Below are positions 17,628 through 26,260 of a stretch of DNA of 64,000 nt, one piece after another; position 1 is the first letter of the stretch; every line of letters starts with the position of its first letter. This stretch comes from Candidatus Dormiibacterota bacterium (GTDB lineage Bacteria > Chloroflexota > Dormibacteria > Dormibacterales > Dormibacteraceae). Under the pieces are notes generated by a model. The model saw only the letters and a program-made list of their open reading frames with translations, had not been told where the DNA came from and did no database searches. The position numbers and the translations under genes were made by a program. Location: positions 1 through 64,000 of the forward strand of contig PLJM01000009.1 of assembly GCA_003139695.1 (NCBI GenBank), given 5' to 3'.

Positions 17628-19352
17628 TTGGCAGCAATCGAGGAACGTGGTCCAGACGTCGCGCAGAACGGCACCGAGCCAAGCGCCGCGGCGCCATCGC
17701 TGATGTCGTTGCCCCCACGGGCGAAATTGACGATCCTGGGGGCGATCCTACTGACCATGTTTCTGGCCTCGCTGGACCAGACCGTGGTGGGCACCGCGTT
17801 GCCGCGAATCGTCACCGACCTCAACGGCGCCAGCCTTTATGCCTGGGTGGTGAGCGCCTACTTGCTGTCCTCGACGGTGACGGTTCCGATCTATGGAAAG
17901 TTCTCGGACGTCTTCGGCCGCAAGCGAATGCTGATGATCGGTGTGTGCATCTTCCTCGCCGGTTCCTGGCTCTCGGGCGCCTCGCAGAACATGACCGAGC
18001 TGGTCGCGTTCCGGGCCGTGCAAGGCCTTGGCGCCGGGGCCCTGTTCCCGATCGTGATGGCGATGATCGGAGATCTGTACAGCCCGCGTGAGCGAGGCCG
18101 GTTCCAGGGCCTGTTCGGCGGCGTCTTCGTTCTGAGCTTCCTCGTCGGGCCCTTTATCGGTGGCTGGATCACCGACAACATCAGCTGGCATTGGGTGTTC
18201 TACGTCAACGTGCCGTTTGGAATCGCGGCCTTGACTGTATTGGCGATCGTGCTTCCAAGCGCCGGGCGCCGGAAGGCATCGCTTCGGGATCTCGACTATG
18301 TGGGAATCGTTTTCTTCACGGCCGGGGTGGTGCCTTTCATGCTCGGGCTGACCAACAAGGGAAACGTGACCAGCTCGGGTCAGCTCGCTAGCTGGACCGA
18401 CCTCAACGTCGGAGGGCTGATTGCGCTCGGCCTGGTGATTCTGGCGGCCTTCTTGTTCGTCGAGTCAAAGGCGAAAGAACCCATCCTCCCGCTGGACTTG
18501 TTCAAGAGTCGCGACTACTCGGTGAGCATGGCGGCGGTATTCGTGTTCGGCGTCGCGATGTTCGCGGCAGTGATCTTCATGCCGCGCTTCTATCAGACCG
18601 TTCGTGGCATCAGCGCCACCGCGTCTGGTTACTACATCTGGCCTCTGCTGGTCGGCCTGATGGGGGGGAGCATCGGCACCGGCCTGATGATCAGCCGGCT
18701 CGGACGATACAAGTGGCTGATGACCGCCGGCGCGGTGGTAATGCTGGTCGGCGGCTTTCTGATGACGCACTTGACGGCCGGCGTTTCCGATTGGGTGCTC
18801 TGGTCGTGGATGCTCGTGCTTGGCCTCGGCATCGGGCCGGCGATGGCGGGCTACACCGTTGTGGTCCAGAACTCGGTTCCGACGAATCGCCTCGGTGTGG
18901 CAACCAGCACGCTCACATTCCTCCGTCAGATCGGCGCCTCGGTGGGACTCGCCGCTGCAGGCACCATCTTCTCGTCCTCGTTCGCCGGCAGGCTGCCGAC
19001 GAATCTTGCCGAACAGGGTGTGCCGCAATCGCTGATCGCCCAGCTGGTTAAGCTGGCGGGTGCCCTACAGAACGTGGGCAACGGGCGCGCTTTGCTCGAG
19101 CAGGCGCTACCGGGGCCACTGCAGGCGTTGATTCCCAAGGTGATCGCGGGCGCCGACAATGCCCTGGCTCTGTCGATTGGCGATCTTTTCTGGATCACGC
19201 TCGTGGCCGGAGCTTTAGGGCTGGTATGCACCCTGATCCTGCGTGACCTACCACTACGCAGCGCCGCCGAGCTGCGGTCTGGTGCGGCGACCTCAGGAGG
19301 CGATGGCGGGGTGCCCGCTATCGGTGCCAGCGTTTCTGAGTCGACGTCCTAA
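17628..19352 (+). CDS. EmrB/QacA-type (DHA2) MFS exporter
   Basis: This 14-helix drug:proton antiporter has up to 574 residues. It shows the family motif LDQTVVGTALPRI in helix 1, motif A in GKFSDVFGRKRMLM and motif C-like GPFIGGWITDN. The frame begins at TTG 17628, 15 bases after the RND gene; ATG 17703 (MSLPPRAKL) is an alternative start. It is the third gene of the MarR operon and is closely similar to the MFS protein at 35255, which also follows a MarR gene. Confidence 0.88.
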   Translation: MAAIEERGPDVAQNGTEPSAAAPSLMSLPPRAKLTILGAILLTMFLASLDQTVVGTALPRIVTDLNGASLYAWVVSAYLLSSTVTVPIYGKFSDVFGRKRMLMIGVCIFLAGSWLSGASQNMTELVAFRAVQGLGAGALFPIVMAMIGDLYSPRERGRFQGLFGGVFVLSFLVGPFIGGWITDNISWHWVFYVNVPFGIAALTVLAIVLPSAGRRKASLRDLDYVGIVFFTAGVVPFMLGLTNKGNVTSSGQLASWTDLNVGGLIALGLVILAAFLFVESKAKEPILPLDLFKSRDYSVSMAAVFVFGVAMFAAVIFMPRFYQTVRGISATASGYYIWPLLVGLMGGSIGTGLMISRLGRYKWLMTAGAVVMLVGGFLMTHLTAGVSDWVLWSWMLVLGLGIGPAMAGYTVVVQNSVPTNRLGVATSTLTFLRQIGASVGLAAAGTIFSSSFAGRLPTNLAEQGVPQSLIAQLVKLAGALQNVGNGRALLEQALPGPLQALIPKVIAGADNALALSIGDLFWITLVAGALGLVCTLILRDLPLRSAAELRSGAATSGGDGGVPAIGASVSESTS

Positions 19353-19469
19353 CGATTAGGGAGGGCGTTGGCCAGTGCGCGTCCGACCTTAGCCCCCTGG
19401 CATGAAGATGCTCAGTGACCGATTGTGTTACACGCCGTCGAGAATGCGCGCGTAATTTATAGACGTCCT

Positions 19470-19952
19470 GTGGGTAAGGCGTACGTTCCGTGGTCAGCTT
19501 CGGCAAACGTGCGGGCAGTCATGCAGGCCAATCGAAAGGTAGGGTCAGGCCCCGAACTGAAGTTGAGGTCGGCAATTCATCGGCTCGGTCTTCGCTTCCG
19601 GGCCAATGCCCGACCAACCGGCCTGAACATGGTTGTCGACATTATGTTTCCCAGCGCAAAGGTGGCGGTTTTCGTAGACGGTTGCTACTGGCACGGCTGC
19701 CTGAGCCATGGAACTTCTCCTAAGACCAACACTGATTACTGGATACCGAAAATCGAGCGGACCCAACAACGTGACGCACTGAACGATGACGTACTTCGCC
19801 GCGCTGGATGGGAGCCAATTCACGTATGGGAGCACGAGTCGGTTGTCGAGGCCGCAGAGCGCGTAGCGGCTGCGGTAAGGCTACGGTCAAGGCTTGCCCG
19901 CCGTTCCACTATGTCGCCAGAGCCAAATTCGAATACGCGAAATAGTTGTTGA
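19470..19952 (+). CDS. vsr: Vsr-type (very short patch repair) DNA endonuclease
   Basis: This is a Vsr-fold nickase of about 160 residues. Conserved features are NRKVGSGPELKLRSAIHRLG, the metal-binding aspartate in VVDIMFP, the signature VFVDGCYWHGC and the tail GWEPIHVWEHE. Classic Vsr nicks T:G mismatches made when 5-methylcytosine deaminates; related proteins also act as the nuclease of restriction systems. The start is uncertain: GTG 19470 keeps the conserved SASANVRAVMQANRK segment, and GTG 19425 is possible. Its stop codon overlaps the -35 box of the promoter for the methyltransferase. Base composition is lower in GC than the flanks. Confidence 0.88.
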   Translation: MGKAYVPWSASANVRAVMQANRKVGSGPELKLRSAIHRLGLRFRANARPTGLNMVVDIMFPSAKVAVFVDGCYWHGCLSHGTSPKTNTDYWIPKIERTQQRDALNDDVLRRAGWEPIHVWEHESVVEAAERVAAAVRLRSRLARRSTMSPEPNSNTRNSC

Positions 19953-19977
19953 CCCGAACGTTCGTTCGGGCTATTCT
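19949..19977 (+). promoter_or_regulatory. Methyltransferase promoter with operator in the spacer
   Basis: TTGACC (19949-19954) and TATTCT (19972-19977) are spaced by exactly 17 bases. The spacer holds the inverted repeat CCCGAAC-GTTC-GTTCGGG (19953-19970). The -35 box overlaps the vsr stop codon. A dyad between -35 and -10 is the layout of a repressor-controlled restriction-modification promoter. The binding protein could be the methyltransferase itself, since no C-protein gene is present. Confidence 0.75.
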
Positions 19978-20024
19978 CTCCGGAGCGCCCGGCTAGTTCA
20001 CCAGAAGGGGTCTTCCAGACAAGC

Positions 20025-21416
20025 TTGAAGTTCATCGATCTATTCGCCGGCCTCGGCGGCTTCCATCTAGCTCTCGAAGGCCTTGGACATAAATGCGTCT
20101 TCGCCTCTGAGCTGGACGACGAATTACGTTCGCTGTATGTTCGGAACTTTCCAAGTGCGGTCAAATACGTCGTTGGTGACATTCGAGCTCACCACCACAA
20201 AGTCCCGCCACACGACATCCTCTGCGCTGGTTTTCCGTGTCAACCATTTTCCAAGTCAGGATTCCAAGATGGGCGCTTTGACACTCGTGGGACTCTGTTC
20301 CACGACATCATCGCGATCTTGAAGGAGCACAAGCCCAAGTACGTAATCCTTGAGAACGTCGGAAACTTCGAGCAACATGACAGTGGTCGTACGTGGGCTG
20401 TGGCGAAGGCAAAACTCCAGCGCATCGGTTACACCGTCGTAGCCACTAAGCATGTCAAGAGCGGGGGCCATGGCCTTATCTCGCCGCATCACCTTGGCTT
20501 TCCTCACGCTCGGGAGCGTTTTTACGCCGTTTGCCGGCGTGGGCCCCTTGCTGGCGATATCCTTCCTTTGCCAGACCGGCTTCGGATCACTGACGTCGGT
20601 CCATATCTTCAGGCGGCTTCGCGTTTGACTCAGGACGATCTGGTCGAAACCAAGCTGACGGCATCGCAGGTGGCCTGCATCGACCACTGGAGCGCGCTCC
20701 ATCAAGCCCTCCCACCGGGCGTCGAGTTCCCGTCCTTTCCCCTATGGAGTGACGAGTTCGGCGCAAACTACTCATACGAGAGTCCAACGCCATTTAAGGC
20801 GCGAAAGGATTTGCTCATCAAGTGGACGCGCCACCTTGGCGGCACCGATGAAATGACCCGACATGAGTTGCTTCAGTTGCTTCCCAGTTATGCCCGCGAT
20901 GAAGTCACCCGCTTTCCTAACTGGAAGGTCCGTTTCATTGAGCAGAATCGCGAGTGGTACCGGCGGTACCGGGCCTCATTCCCGTCGGGTTGGTTGGCGC
21001 GAACCCGTAAATTCCCTGCTTCCCTTCGGAAGCTTGAATGGAATTGCAAAGGTGAGAAGCGCAACTTGTGGGCACACATGCTTCAATTTCGGCCATCGGG
21101 CCTTCGTGTTAAACGGATGCGTAGTATCCCAGCTCTAGTAGCCCTCACAACTACGCAAATTCCGATTATTGGTCCATCGCGCCGCTATATCACCCGAGTA
21201 GAAGCTCTGAGGCTGCAAGGCTTTCCCGTGACTCATCAAATCCCCAAAGATCGGGACGCTGCCTTTCGGGCTTTGGGGAACGCCGTTCATGTTCAGGTTG
21301 CATCCGTGATTGCAGCCCGACTACTAGGTCAAGAAGTTCCGTCCACCGCGTCGCCTCTCGTCTCAATTGACCTGGCCGCTAGCGAGGAAGTCCGTGCGTT
21401 CGCGTCAGCCGGATAG
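20025..21416 (+). CDS. DNA (cytosine-5) methyltransferase
   Basis: This C5 methyltransferase has 463 residues with motifs in order: I (FIDLFAGLGGFHLALE), IV with the catalytic Cys (DILCAGFPCQPFSKSG), VI (VILENVGNF), VIII (HARERFYAV) and X (RALGNAVHVQVASVIAARLL). The target recognition region lies at about residues 190-390. The start is TTG 20025, about 47 bases downstream of the -10 box, with GAAGGGG upstream. Beside Vsr it makes the Dcm-Vsr pair; ahead of the ATPase and helicase it is the modification arm of the island. The recognition sequence cannot be read. Confidence 0.93.
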   Translation: MKFIDLFAGLGGFHLALEGLGHKCVFASELDDELRSLYVRNFPSAVKYVVGDIRAHHHKVPPHDILCAGFPCQPFSKSGFQDGRFDTRGTLFHDIIAILKEHKPKYVILENVGNFEQHDSGRTWAVAKAKLQRIGYTVVATKHVKSGGHGLISPHHLGFPHARERFYAVCRRGPLAGDILPLPDRLRITDVGPYLQAASRLTQDDLVETKLTASQVACIDHWSALHQALPPGVEFPSFPLWSDEFGANYSYESPTPFKARKDLLIKWTRHLGGTDEMTRHELLQLLPSYARDEVTRFPNWKVRFIEQNREWYRRYRASFPSGWLARTRKFPASLRKLEWNCKGEKRNLWAHMLQFRPSGLRVKRMRSIPALVALTTTQIPIIGPSRRYITRVEALRLQGFPVTHQIPKDRDAAFRALGNAVHVQVASVIAARLLGQEVPSTASPLVSIDLAASEEVRAFASAG

Positions 21417-21422
21417 GTACTA

Positions 21423-22958
21423 ATGCCACTAGCGCGGCGCATCAACATACGCCCCGGCGTCAGCGTTCTCAGCGTTCTGCGCCATCTGAACTATGAGCCC
21501 TGGTACGCGCTAGCGGAATTCGTTGACAACGCAGTGCAGGATGCGATGGTCAAGAAGCACGAGCTCAGGAAGGCCGAAGGGCCAAGCTACAAACTCAAGG
21601 TCCAGATCGAGTACGACTCAACTGATGCGGGAACGATTGCAGTTCGAGATAACGCAGGGGGCATTCTCGATCGCGATTATGATCGAGCATTCAAGACGGC
21701 CGAGAGACCGCCAGACGTCGGCAACCTCGCCGAGTTCGGAATGGGCATGAAGAGCGCCGCCTGTTGGTTTGCTCGGACATGGGCAGTGCGGTCGAAAGCT
21801 CTAGGTGAAAACGAAGAGCGCTTAATTCGATTCGATATCGATGACATCGTTGACCACACAGTCGAGGAATTGACGGTCCAAACTCGGCGCGGACCCGCAT
21901 CTGAGCACTACACCGAAATCGTGCTCACGAACTTGCATAGGCAATTACATCCGCGGACGATTGGGAAGGTCAAAGCCCACCTCGCAAGCATGTACCGGAT
22001 CTTCATCAGGGACGGCCTTCTCGAACTGGACTACAACGGTGAGCCACTCAATTATGTTGAACCTCGCATTCTGAAAGCTCCCTTCTTCAAAGATTTGGAC
22101 GGCCCGAAGCGCCGGTGGCGTAAGGAGTTCGACATTTCATTAGGGGGCCGCAGACGTGTATACGGCTTCGCGGCTCTGCGGGAGACCGCGAGCGTTTCGG
22201 AGGCGGGACTGGCAATTTTTCGCCGTGAACGCTTGATCCAGGGGGGAGCCGACACCGGATATCGGCCCGACCAGATTTTCAAGAAGTCGAATAGCTATAC
22301 GTATCAGCGGCTGTTCGGGGAAGTCCACGCCCAAGGTTTTGGCGTTACGCATACGAAAGATGCGATCCAGTGGGACGGTCACGAGGAAGCTTTCCTCGAA
22401 AGTCTCGACCGTGAACTTAACAGGCCCCCGCTCCGCATGCTGGATCAGGCGGAGGGCTACCGGGTTCGCCCGCCACGTGTTGACATTAAGAAGGCAGCTG
22501 AGAATGCTCTAAATCAAGTGGCCTCGGTTCAAATCACACTGGCTGAGGACGTCGCCAGGATTAGCGAACCACAAGCCGAGGCGAAGACCGTCCAACATCT
22601 CAAGCCGAGTGTTTTGCCATTCAAACGAGTTATGGACCTGACTGTTGGTGACGCAACCTGGCGCGTCACTTGCGAGGCGTCCAACGATCCGGCCGTCGGT
22701 GACTGGTTGTCGGTTGCGGACGATCCGCCCCGGGGTGCAGGACAGCCTCGCAACGTCACCATCCGTATAGCCTTAGCCCACCCATTCATGGTCAAGTTTG
22801 CGGGACCTGGATCCGAAGCGCTTGAGGCCCTGATGCGAGTGGCCATCGGCATTGGCCTGGCGGAGCTGGCAGCGCGGGATGGGGGAGTGCGCATGGCCAG
22901 TGCGATCCGGATTCGACTGAACGAACTCCTTCGGGGTAGTCTGTCCCGGCAAGGATGA
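21423..22958 (+). CDS. GHKL ATPase, MutL/MORC-like, of the restriction island
   Basis: This 511-residue protein has an N-terminal GHKL (Hsp90/MutL/MORC) ATPase domain: N box in WYALAEFVDNAVQD, G1 box VRDNAGGI and G2 box FGMGMKSAACW. The C-terminal half (about 250-511) matches nothing I recognise. It begins 6 bases after the methyltransferase stop. Proteins of this type, linked to Z1-domain helicases, methyltransferases and nucleases, were described by Iyer, Abhiman and Aravind (2008) as MutL homologues in restriction-modification systems and the likely source of eukaryotic MORC. A role as an ATP-driven DNA clamp that licenses cleavage is inferred. Confidence 0.87.
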   Translation: MPLARRINIRPGVSVLSVLRHLNYEPWYALAEFVDNAVQDAMVKKHELRKAEGPSYKLKVQIEYDSTDAGTIAVRDNAGGILDRDYDRAFKTAERPPDVGNLAEFGMGMKSAACWFARTWAVRSKALGENEERLIRFDIDDIVDHTVEELTVQTRRGPASEHYTEIVLTNLHRQLHPRTIGKVKAHLASMYRIFIRDGLLELDYNGEPLNYVEPRILKAPFFKDLDGPKRRWRKEFDISLGGRRRVYGFAALRETASVSEAGLAIFRRERLIQGGADTGYRPDQIFKKSNSYTYQRLFGEVHAQGFGVTHTKDAIQWDGHEEAFLESLDRELNRPPLRMLDQAEGYRVRPPRVDIKKAAENALNQVASVQITLAEDVARISEPQAEAKTVQHLKPSVLPFKRVMDLTVGDATWRVTCEASNDPAVGDWLSVADDPPRGAGQPRNVTIRIALAHPFMVKFAGPGSEALEALMRVAIGIGLAELAARDGGVRMASAIRIRLNELLRGSLSRQG

Positions 22959-22973
22959 CAGGCCAAACCGCCA

Positions 22974-25154
22974 ATGGCTAAGACGATTGGCCAGGGCACG
23001 GCCGAAGTAGTACAGGCCACTGGTGCGGCTGGATGGCTTCCCCACGTCGGAACGGAGACTAATGAACTCCTCGCAACGTTAGGTATACGTGATTCGGACG
23101 ACCGCCAACAGATCCTTGACGACGCCCTGTCGATCATGGCGCGATCGGTCGCACCGACTGCCAAGGTCGCCACGGCAACTGGTTTAGCAGTTGGGCATAT
23201 TCAGAGCGGCAAGACATCATCCTTCACCGTCGTCGCCGCATTAGCCCGCGACAACGGTTACGCGATGGTGATCGTCATCGCGGGCACGTCCCTTCCATTG
23301 TTTCGCCAGTCCGATGCACGCCTGCGGCACGATCTCCGGCTCGACGAACGTTCTGATCGCGCTTGGATGCCAATCTCAAACCCGACCCGCGCAGAAGCAC
23401 AACGAGTCCGGGGACCCCTTCGTGATTGGCGTGAAGGCGATACTGCGCAAACGATTCTCATAACTGTGATGAAGAATCACAACCACCTACGAAATCTGGC
23501 AGATCTACTCGACATGCTGGACCTCAAGAACATTCCCGTGCTCGTGGTTGACGATGAGGCAGATCAAGCCAGCCTGAACAATTTGGTTAAACGGCAAGAG
23601 ATGAGCACGACCTACCGTGTGCTTCTTGAAGTTAGGAGCAAGCTCCGCCTGCACACCTTCTTGCAGTACACGGCTACTCCGCAAGCCCCCCTCCTAATCA
23701 GCCTGATCGACGCACTGTCGCCAGAATTCTCTCGAGTTCTCACTCCAGGCAAGTCGTACACCGGCGGTCAGGAATTTTTTCTGGAGGTTCCTGATCTGGT
23801 ACAGGTGATTCCTGACTCCGAGTTGCCTATCCCTGCGAACAATCTGAAAGAGCCGCCGCTGAGTCTGCTTAACGCGATGCGACTGTTTTTCGTCGGCGTG
23901 GCAGCCGCATACGTGAAATCGGATGGCAAGATGCCGGAAGGCAACCGGTCAATGCTTATTCACCCGTCCATGGGCGTGCTGCCCCACGCGGAGTTTGAAC
24001 GTTGGGTTCGATCTACCCAGGACCTTTGGAACCATTTTCTGGCACTTCCACAAATGGACCACGATCGACAGGACTTTATCTCGGATTTCAAGGTGACGTA
24101 CAGCGAGTTGGCCACGACGGCAAAAGACATTCCGCCTTTTGATGAAGTCGCAAAGTACCTCTACAAAGCTGTCAATAGAACCGTAATTACTCTGATGAAC
24201 TCCACGGGAGTTGGCGGCACACCGAATATCGCTTGGAAGGACACTTATTCCCACATCCTCATCGGCGGCCAAGCACTCGATCGCGGATTCACAATCGAAG
24301 GGCTCACGATCACATACATGCCACGCTCGGTCGGCGTCGGCAACGCGGATACGGTTCAGCAAAGGGCTCGTTTCTATGGTTACAAGCGTCCATACATCGG
24401 GTACTGCAGGGTATTCCTCGAGCGAAATGTCCGCGACCTCTTTCGCAATTACATCGACCACGAGGAGTCGCTTCGCTCCGAACTAATGAAGCACGGTGAC
24501 CAACCTTTGGCCGAGTGGAAACGGGCCTTTCTGCTCGACACGCGTTACAGCCCGACGCGCAAGAGCGTTCTCGGATTCGACATTTTTCAAGGGGACTACG
24601 CGAATAAGTGGTTTCGGCCGAACGCCCCTCAGCTCAATGCGGAGGCCGTCGCTAGCAATCAGCGTTTCGTAGCTGAATTCGTGACCTCGGTGACCGGATG
24701 GAAGCCTGACAGTGGACACCCAGATCGCACCGTAGAGGAGATCCACCTCGTTACTGAGGTGCCCGCACTTGAAGCCCTGTCTCACTTGCTTGCTCCGCTT
24801 CGGATGGTCGATGCCCACGATTCGATTAAGTTCACTGGCCTTTTGCTACAACTACGCACGTATCTGGAGGACCACCCAGACGATCGGGCAGTGGTCTACA
24901 GGATGAGCGGAGGCCGGCCTCGTAAGAGAACGCTGAGCGGCAAGGATGGGACTTTCAATCTATTTCAGGGCAAGAATCCCAAGAACGGCCCCGTGAAGTA
25001 CCCGGGAGACGAGAAAATTCGAACGGAGAACGTCTTATCGATCCAGATTCACACCTTATCAATCCCCGGCCTCAGCTACCAAGTCCCCGCGATAGCCGTC
25101 TGGGTTCCCAGCAAGATGTCAGTCGCCTGGCTCTCTGCGCTTCCCAAACTTTAG
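22974..25154 (+). CDS. Z1-domain superfamily II helicase/ATPase
   Basis: This 726-residue protein has helicase core motifs: Walker A variant GHIQSGKTSSF (about 77-87), DEAD-like box VVDDEADQASLN, motif III YTATPQAPLL, the Z1-typical GGQALDRGFTIEGLTITYMP and motif VI QQRARFYGYKRP. Z1 proteins are found almost only with GHKL ATPases of the MutL/MORC type and are thought to translocate on DNA. It begins 15 bases after the ATPase gene and ends 10 bases before the PD-(D/E)XK gene, so all are one transcript. Confidence 0.9.
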   Translation: MAKTIGQGTAEVVQATGAAGWLPHVGTETNELLATLGIRDSDDRQQILDDALSIMARSVAPTAKVATATGLAVGHIQSGKTSSFTVVAALARDNGYAMVIVIAGTSLPLFRQSDARLRHDLRLDERSDRAWMPISNPTRAEAQRVRGPLRDWREGDTAQTILITVMKNHNHLRNLADLLDMLDLKNIPVLVVDDEADQASLNNLVKRQEMSTTYRVLLEVRSKLRLHTFLQYTATPQAPLLISLIDALSPEFSRVLTPGKSYTGGQEFFLEVPDLVQVIPDSELPIPANNLKEPPLSLLNAMRLFFVGVAAAYVKSDGKMPEGNRSMLIHPSMGVLPHAEFERWVRSTQDLWNHFLALPQMDHDRQDFISDFKVTYSELATTAKDIPPFDEVAKYLYKAVNRTVITLMNSTGVGGTPNIAWKDTYSHILIGGQALDRGFTIEGLTITYMPRSVGVGNADTVQQRARFYGYKRPYIGYCRVFLERNVRDLFRNYIDHEESLRSELMKHGDQPLAEWKRAFLLDTRYSPTRKSVLGFDIFQGDYANKWFRPNAPQLNAEAVASNQRFVAEFVTSVTGWKPDSGHPDRTVEEIHLVTEVPALEALSHLLAPLRMVDAHDSIKFTGLLLQLRTYLEDHPDDRAVVYRMSGGRPRKRTLSGKDGTFNLFQGKNPKNGPVKYPGDEKIRTENVLSIQIHTLSIPGLSYQVPAIAVWVPSKMSVAWLSALPKL

Positions 25155-25164
25155 ATTCCTCCGC

Positions 25165-26151
25165 TTGGATCTTCAAACTCTTTTCAGCAGTTTGGCTATC
25201 CCGCAAACCTCGAATGCCTCAGACCGATTCAGCGTTGTTCAGATTCCGAACTACAACTCATATCTTCTCGGGCGTGACCCGTCCGGGGCGCCCGCCCTCC
25301 TTATAAGACAGGCTCAAAGTGCAAAGAATCTGATGAGCGTTGATCTGGAACACCTCCGGGTCGCGCATGGTGTTCGATGCCAAATCGATTTTCCTGGCGG
25401 GCACCATGAAGTCGAGCAGGTCACCTTGATCCGTTGCACTGCGGATCCCGACTTGGAGCCCATTTTCCTACGGCTTATGGGAGGCCTGATAGCCGAGTTT
25501 GGAGATCCTTCGCCAGATGCCCTCGCAAGACTCGTTGCGCAACTGGTCGATCTGTTTCGCGCTCTGTCCCAACCGCCTAGGAAATCCATCCAGGGGCTAT
25601 GGGGCGAACTGCTAATGATTGTGATGAGCAACGACCCGATCGAGTTAGTCAGTGCTTGGCATGTCGAACCAACTGACATGTACGACTTTAATGGCGGCCA
25701 GTTCCGAATCGAAGTCAAGACAAGTGCGTCGCGTCGGCGCACCCACCATTTTCGCCTGGAGCAATTGCAAGCTCCAACGGGCTCTGAGGCTCTGATTTGC
25801 AGCTTGATTACAGAGCGAGTTGGGGGTGGCGCGACCGTAGCAGACCTTGTGACCGAAATCGAGGCTTTGATCGCGGATCGCCCAGACCTTGTCGTCAGGG
25901 CAGAGACCGTCATAGCCGAGACGTTGGGTTCCGAATGGCGAAGTAGCGCTCACGTTACATTCGATCGTGAGGTAGCGAGCGAATCTCTGAGGTTCATCCC
26001 CGTCGCGGACATTCCGTCGATACCCGTCGAGGCGCTTCCTGCTGGGGTAAGCAACGTCCATTTTGAAGTCAGTCTCGGTGCGGTCCCGGCCACCTCGTTT
26101 GATGACCTCAGCACAAAAGGCGGACTCTTCGCTGCCGCCGTTCCGGCGTAA
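25165..26151 (+). CDS. PD-(D/E)XK motif nuclease-like protein (DUF4420)
   Basis: This protein has 328 residues. GLWGELLMI and the core DMYDFNGGQFRIEVKTS (about 168-187) give the Asp and Glu-x-Lys of a PD-(D/E)XK nuclease fold, as in DUF4420 proteins that travel with Z1 helicases. It is the likely DNA-cleaving subunit. The start is TTG 25165, 10 bases after the Z1 stop. The rest of the protein is probably a DNA- or partner-binding region. Activity is inferred from the intact motif. Confidence 0.85.
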   Translation: MDLQTLFSSLAIPQTSNASDRFSVVQIPNYNSYLLGRDPSGAPALLIRQAQSAKNLMSVDLEHLRVAHGVRCQIDFPGGHHEVEQVTLIRCTADPDLEPIFLRLMGGLIAEFGDPSPDALARLVAQLVDLFRALSQPPRKSIQGLWGELLMIVMSNDPIELVSAWHVEPTDMYDFNGGQFRIEVKTSASRRRTHHFRLEQLQAPTGSEALICSLITERVGGGATVADLVTEIEALIADRPDLVVRAETVIAETLGSEWRSSAHVTFDREVASESLRFIPVADIPSIPVEALPAGVSNVHFEVSLGAVPATSFDDLSTKGGLFAAAVPA

Positions 26152-26260
26152 ATGCGATGAGCCCAACAGGAAGCCGAGAGGATCTCGACTAATTCATAAG
26201 TCGGAGGACTCCGCCCACGCAGCGACTCACAAAAGGATCAACGTTATAGTCGACGGCTCA

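Noticed and set aside
19353..19470. Phage or integrase attachment site at the left edge of the defence island
   Set aside because: No tRNA, integrase or direct repeat matching the right edge near 27020 could be seen.
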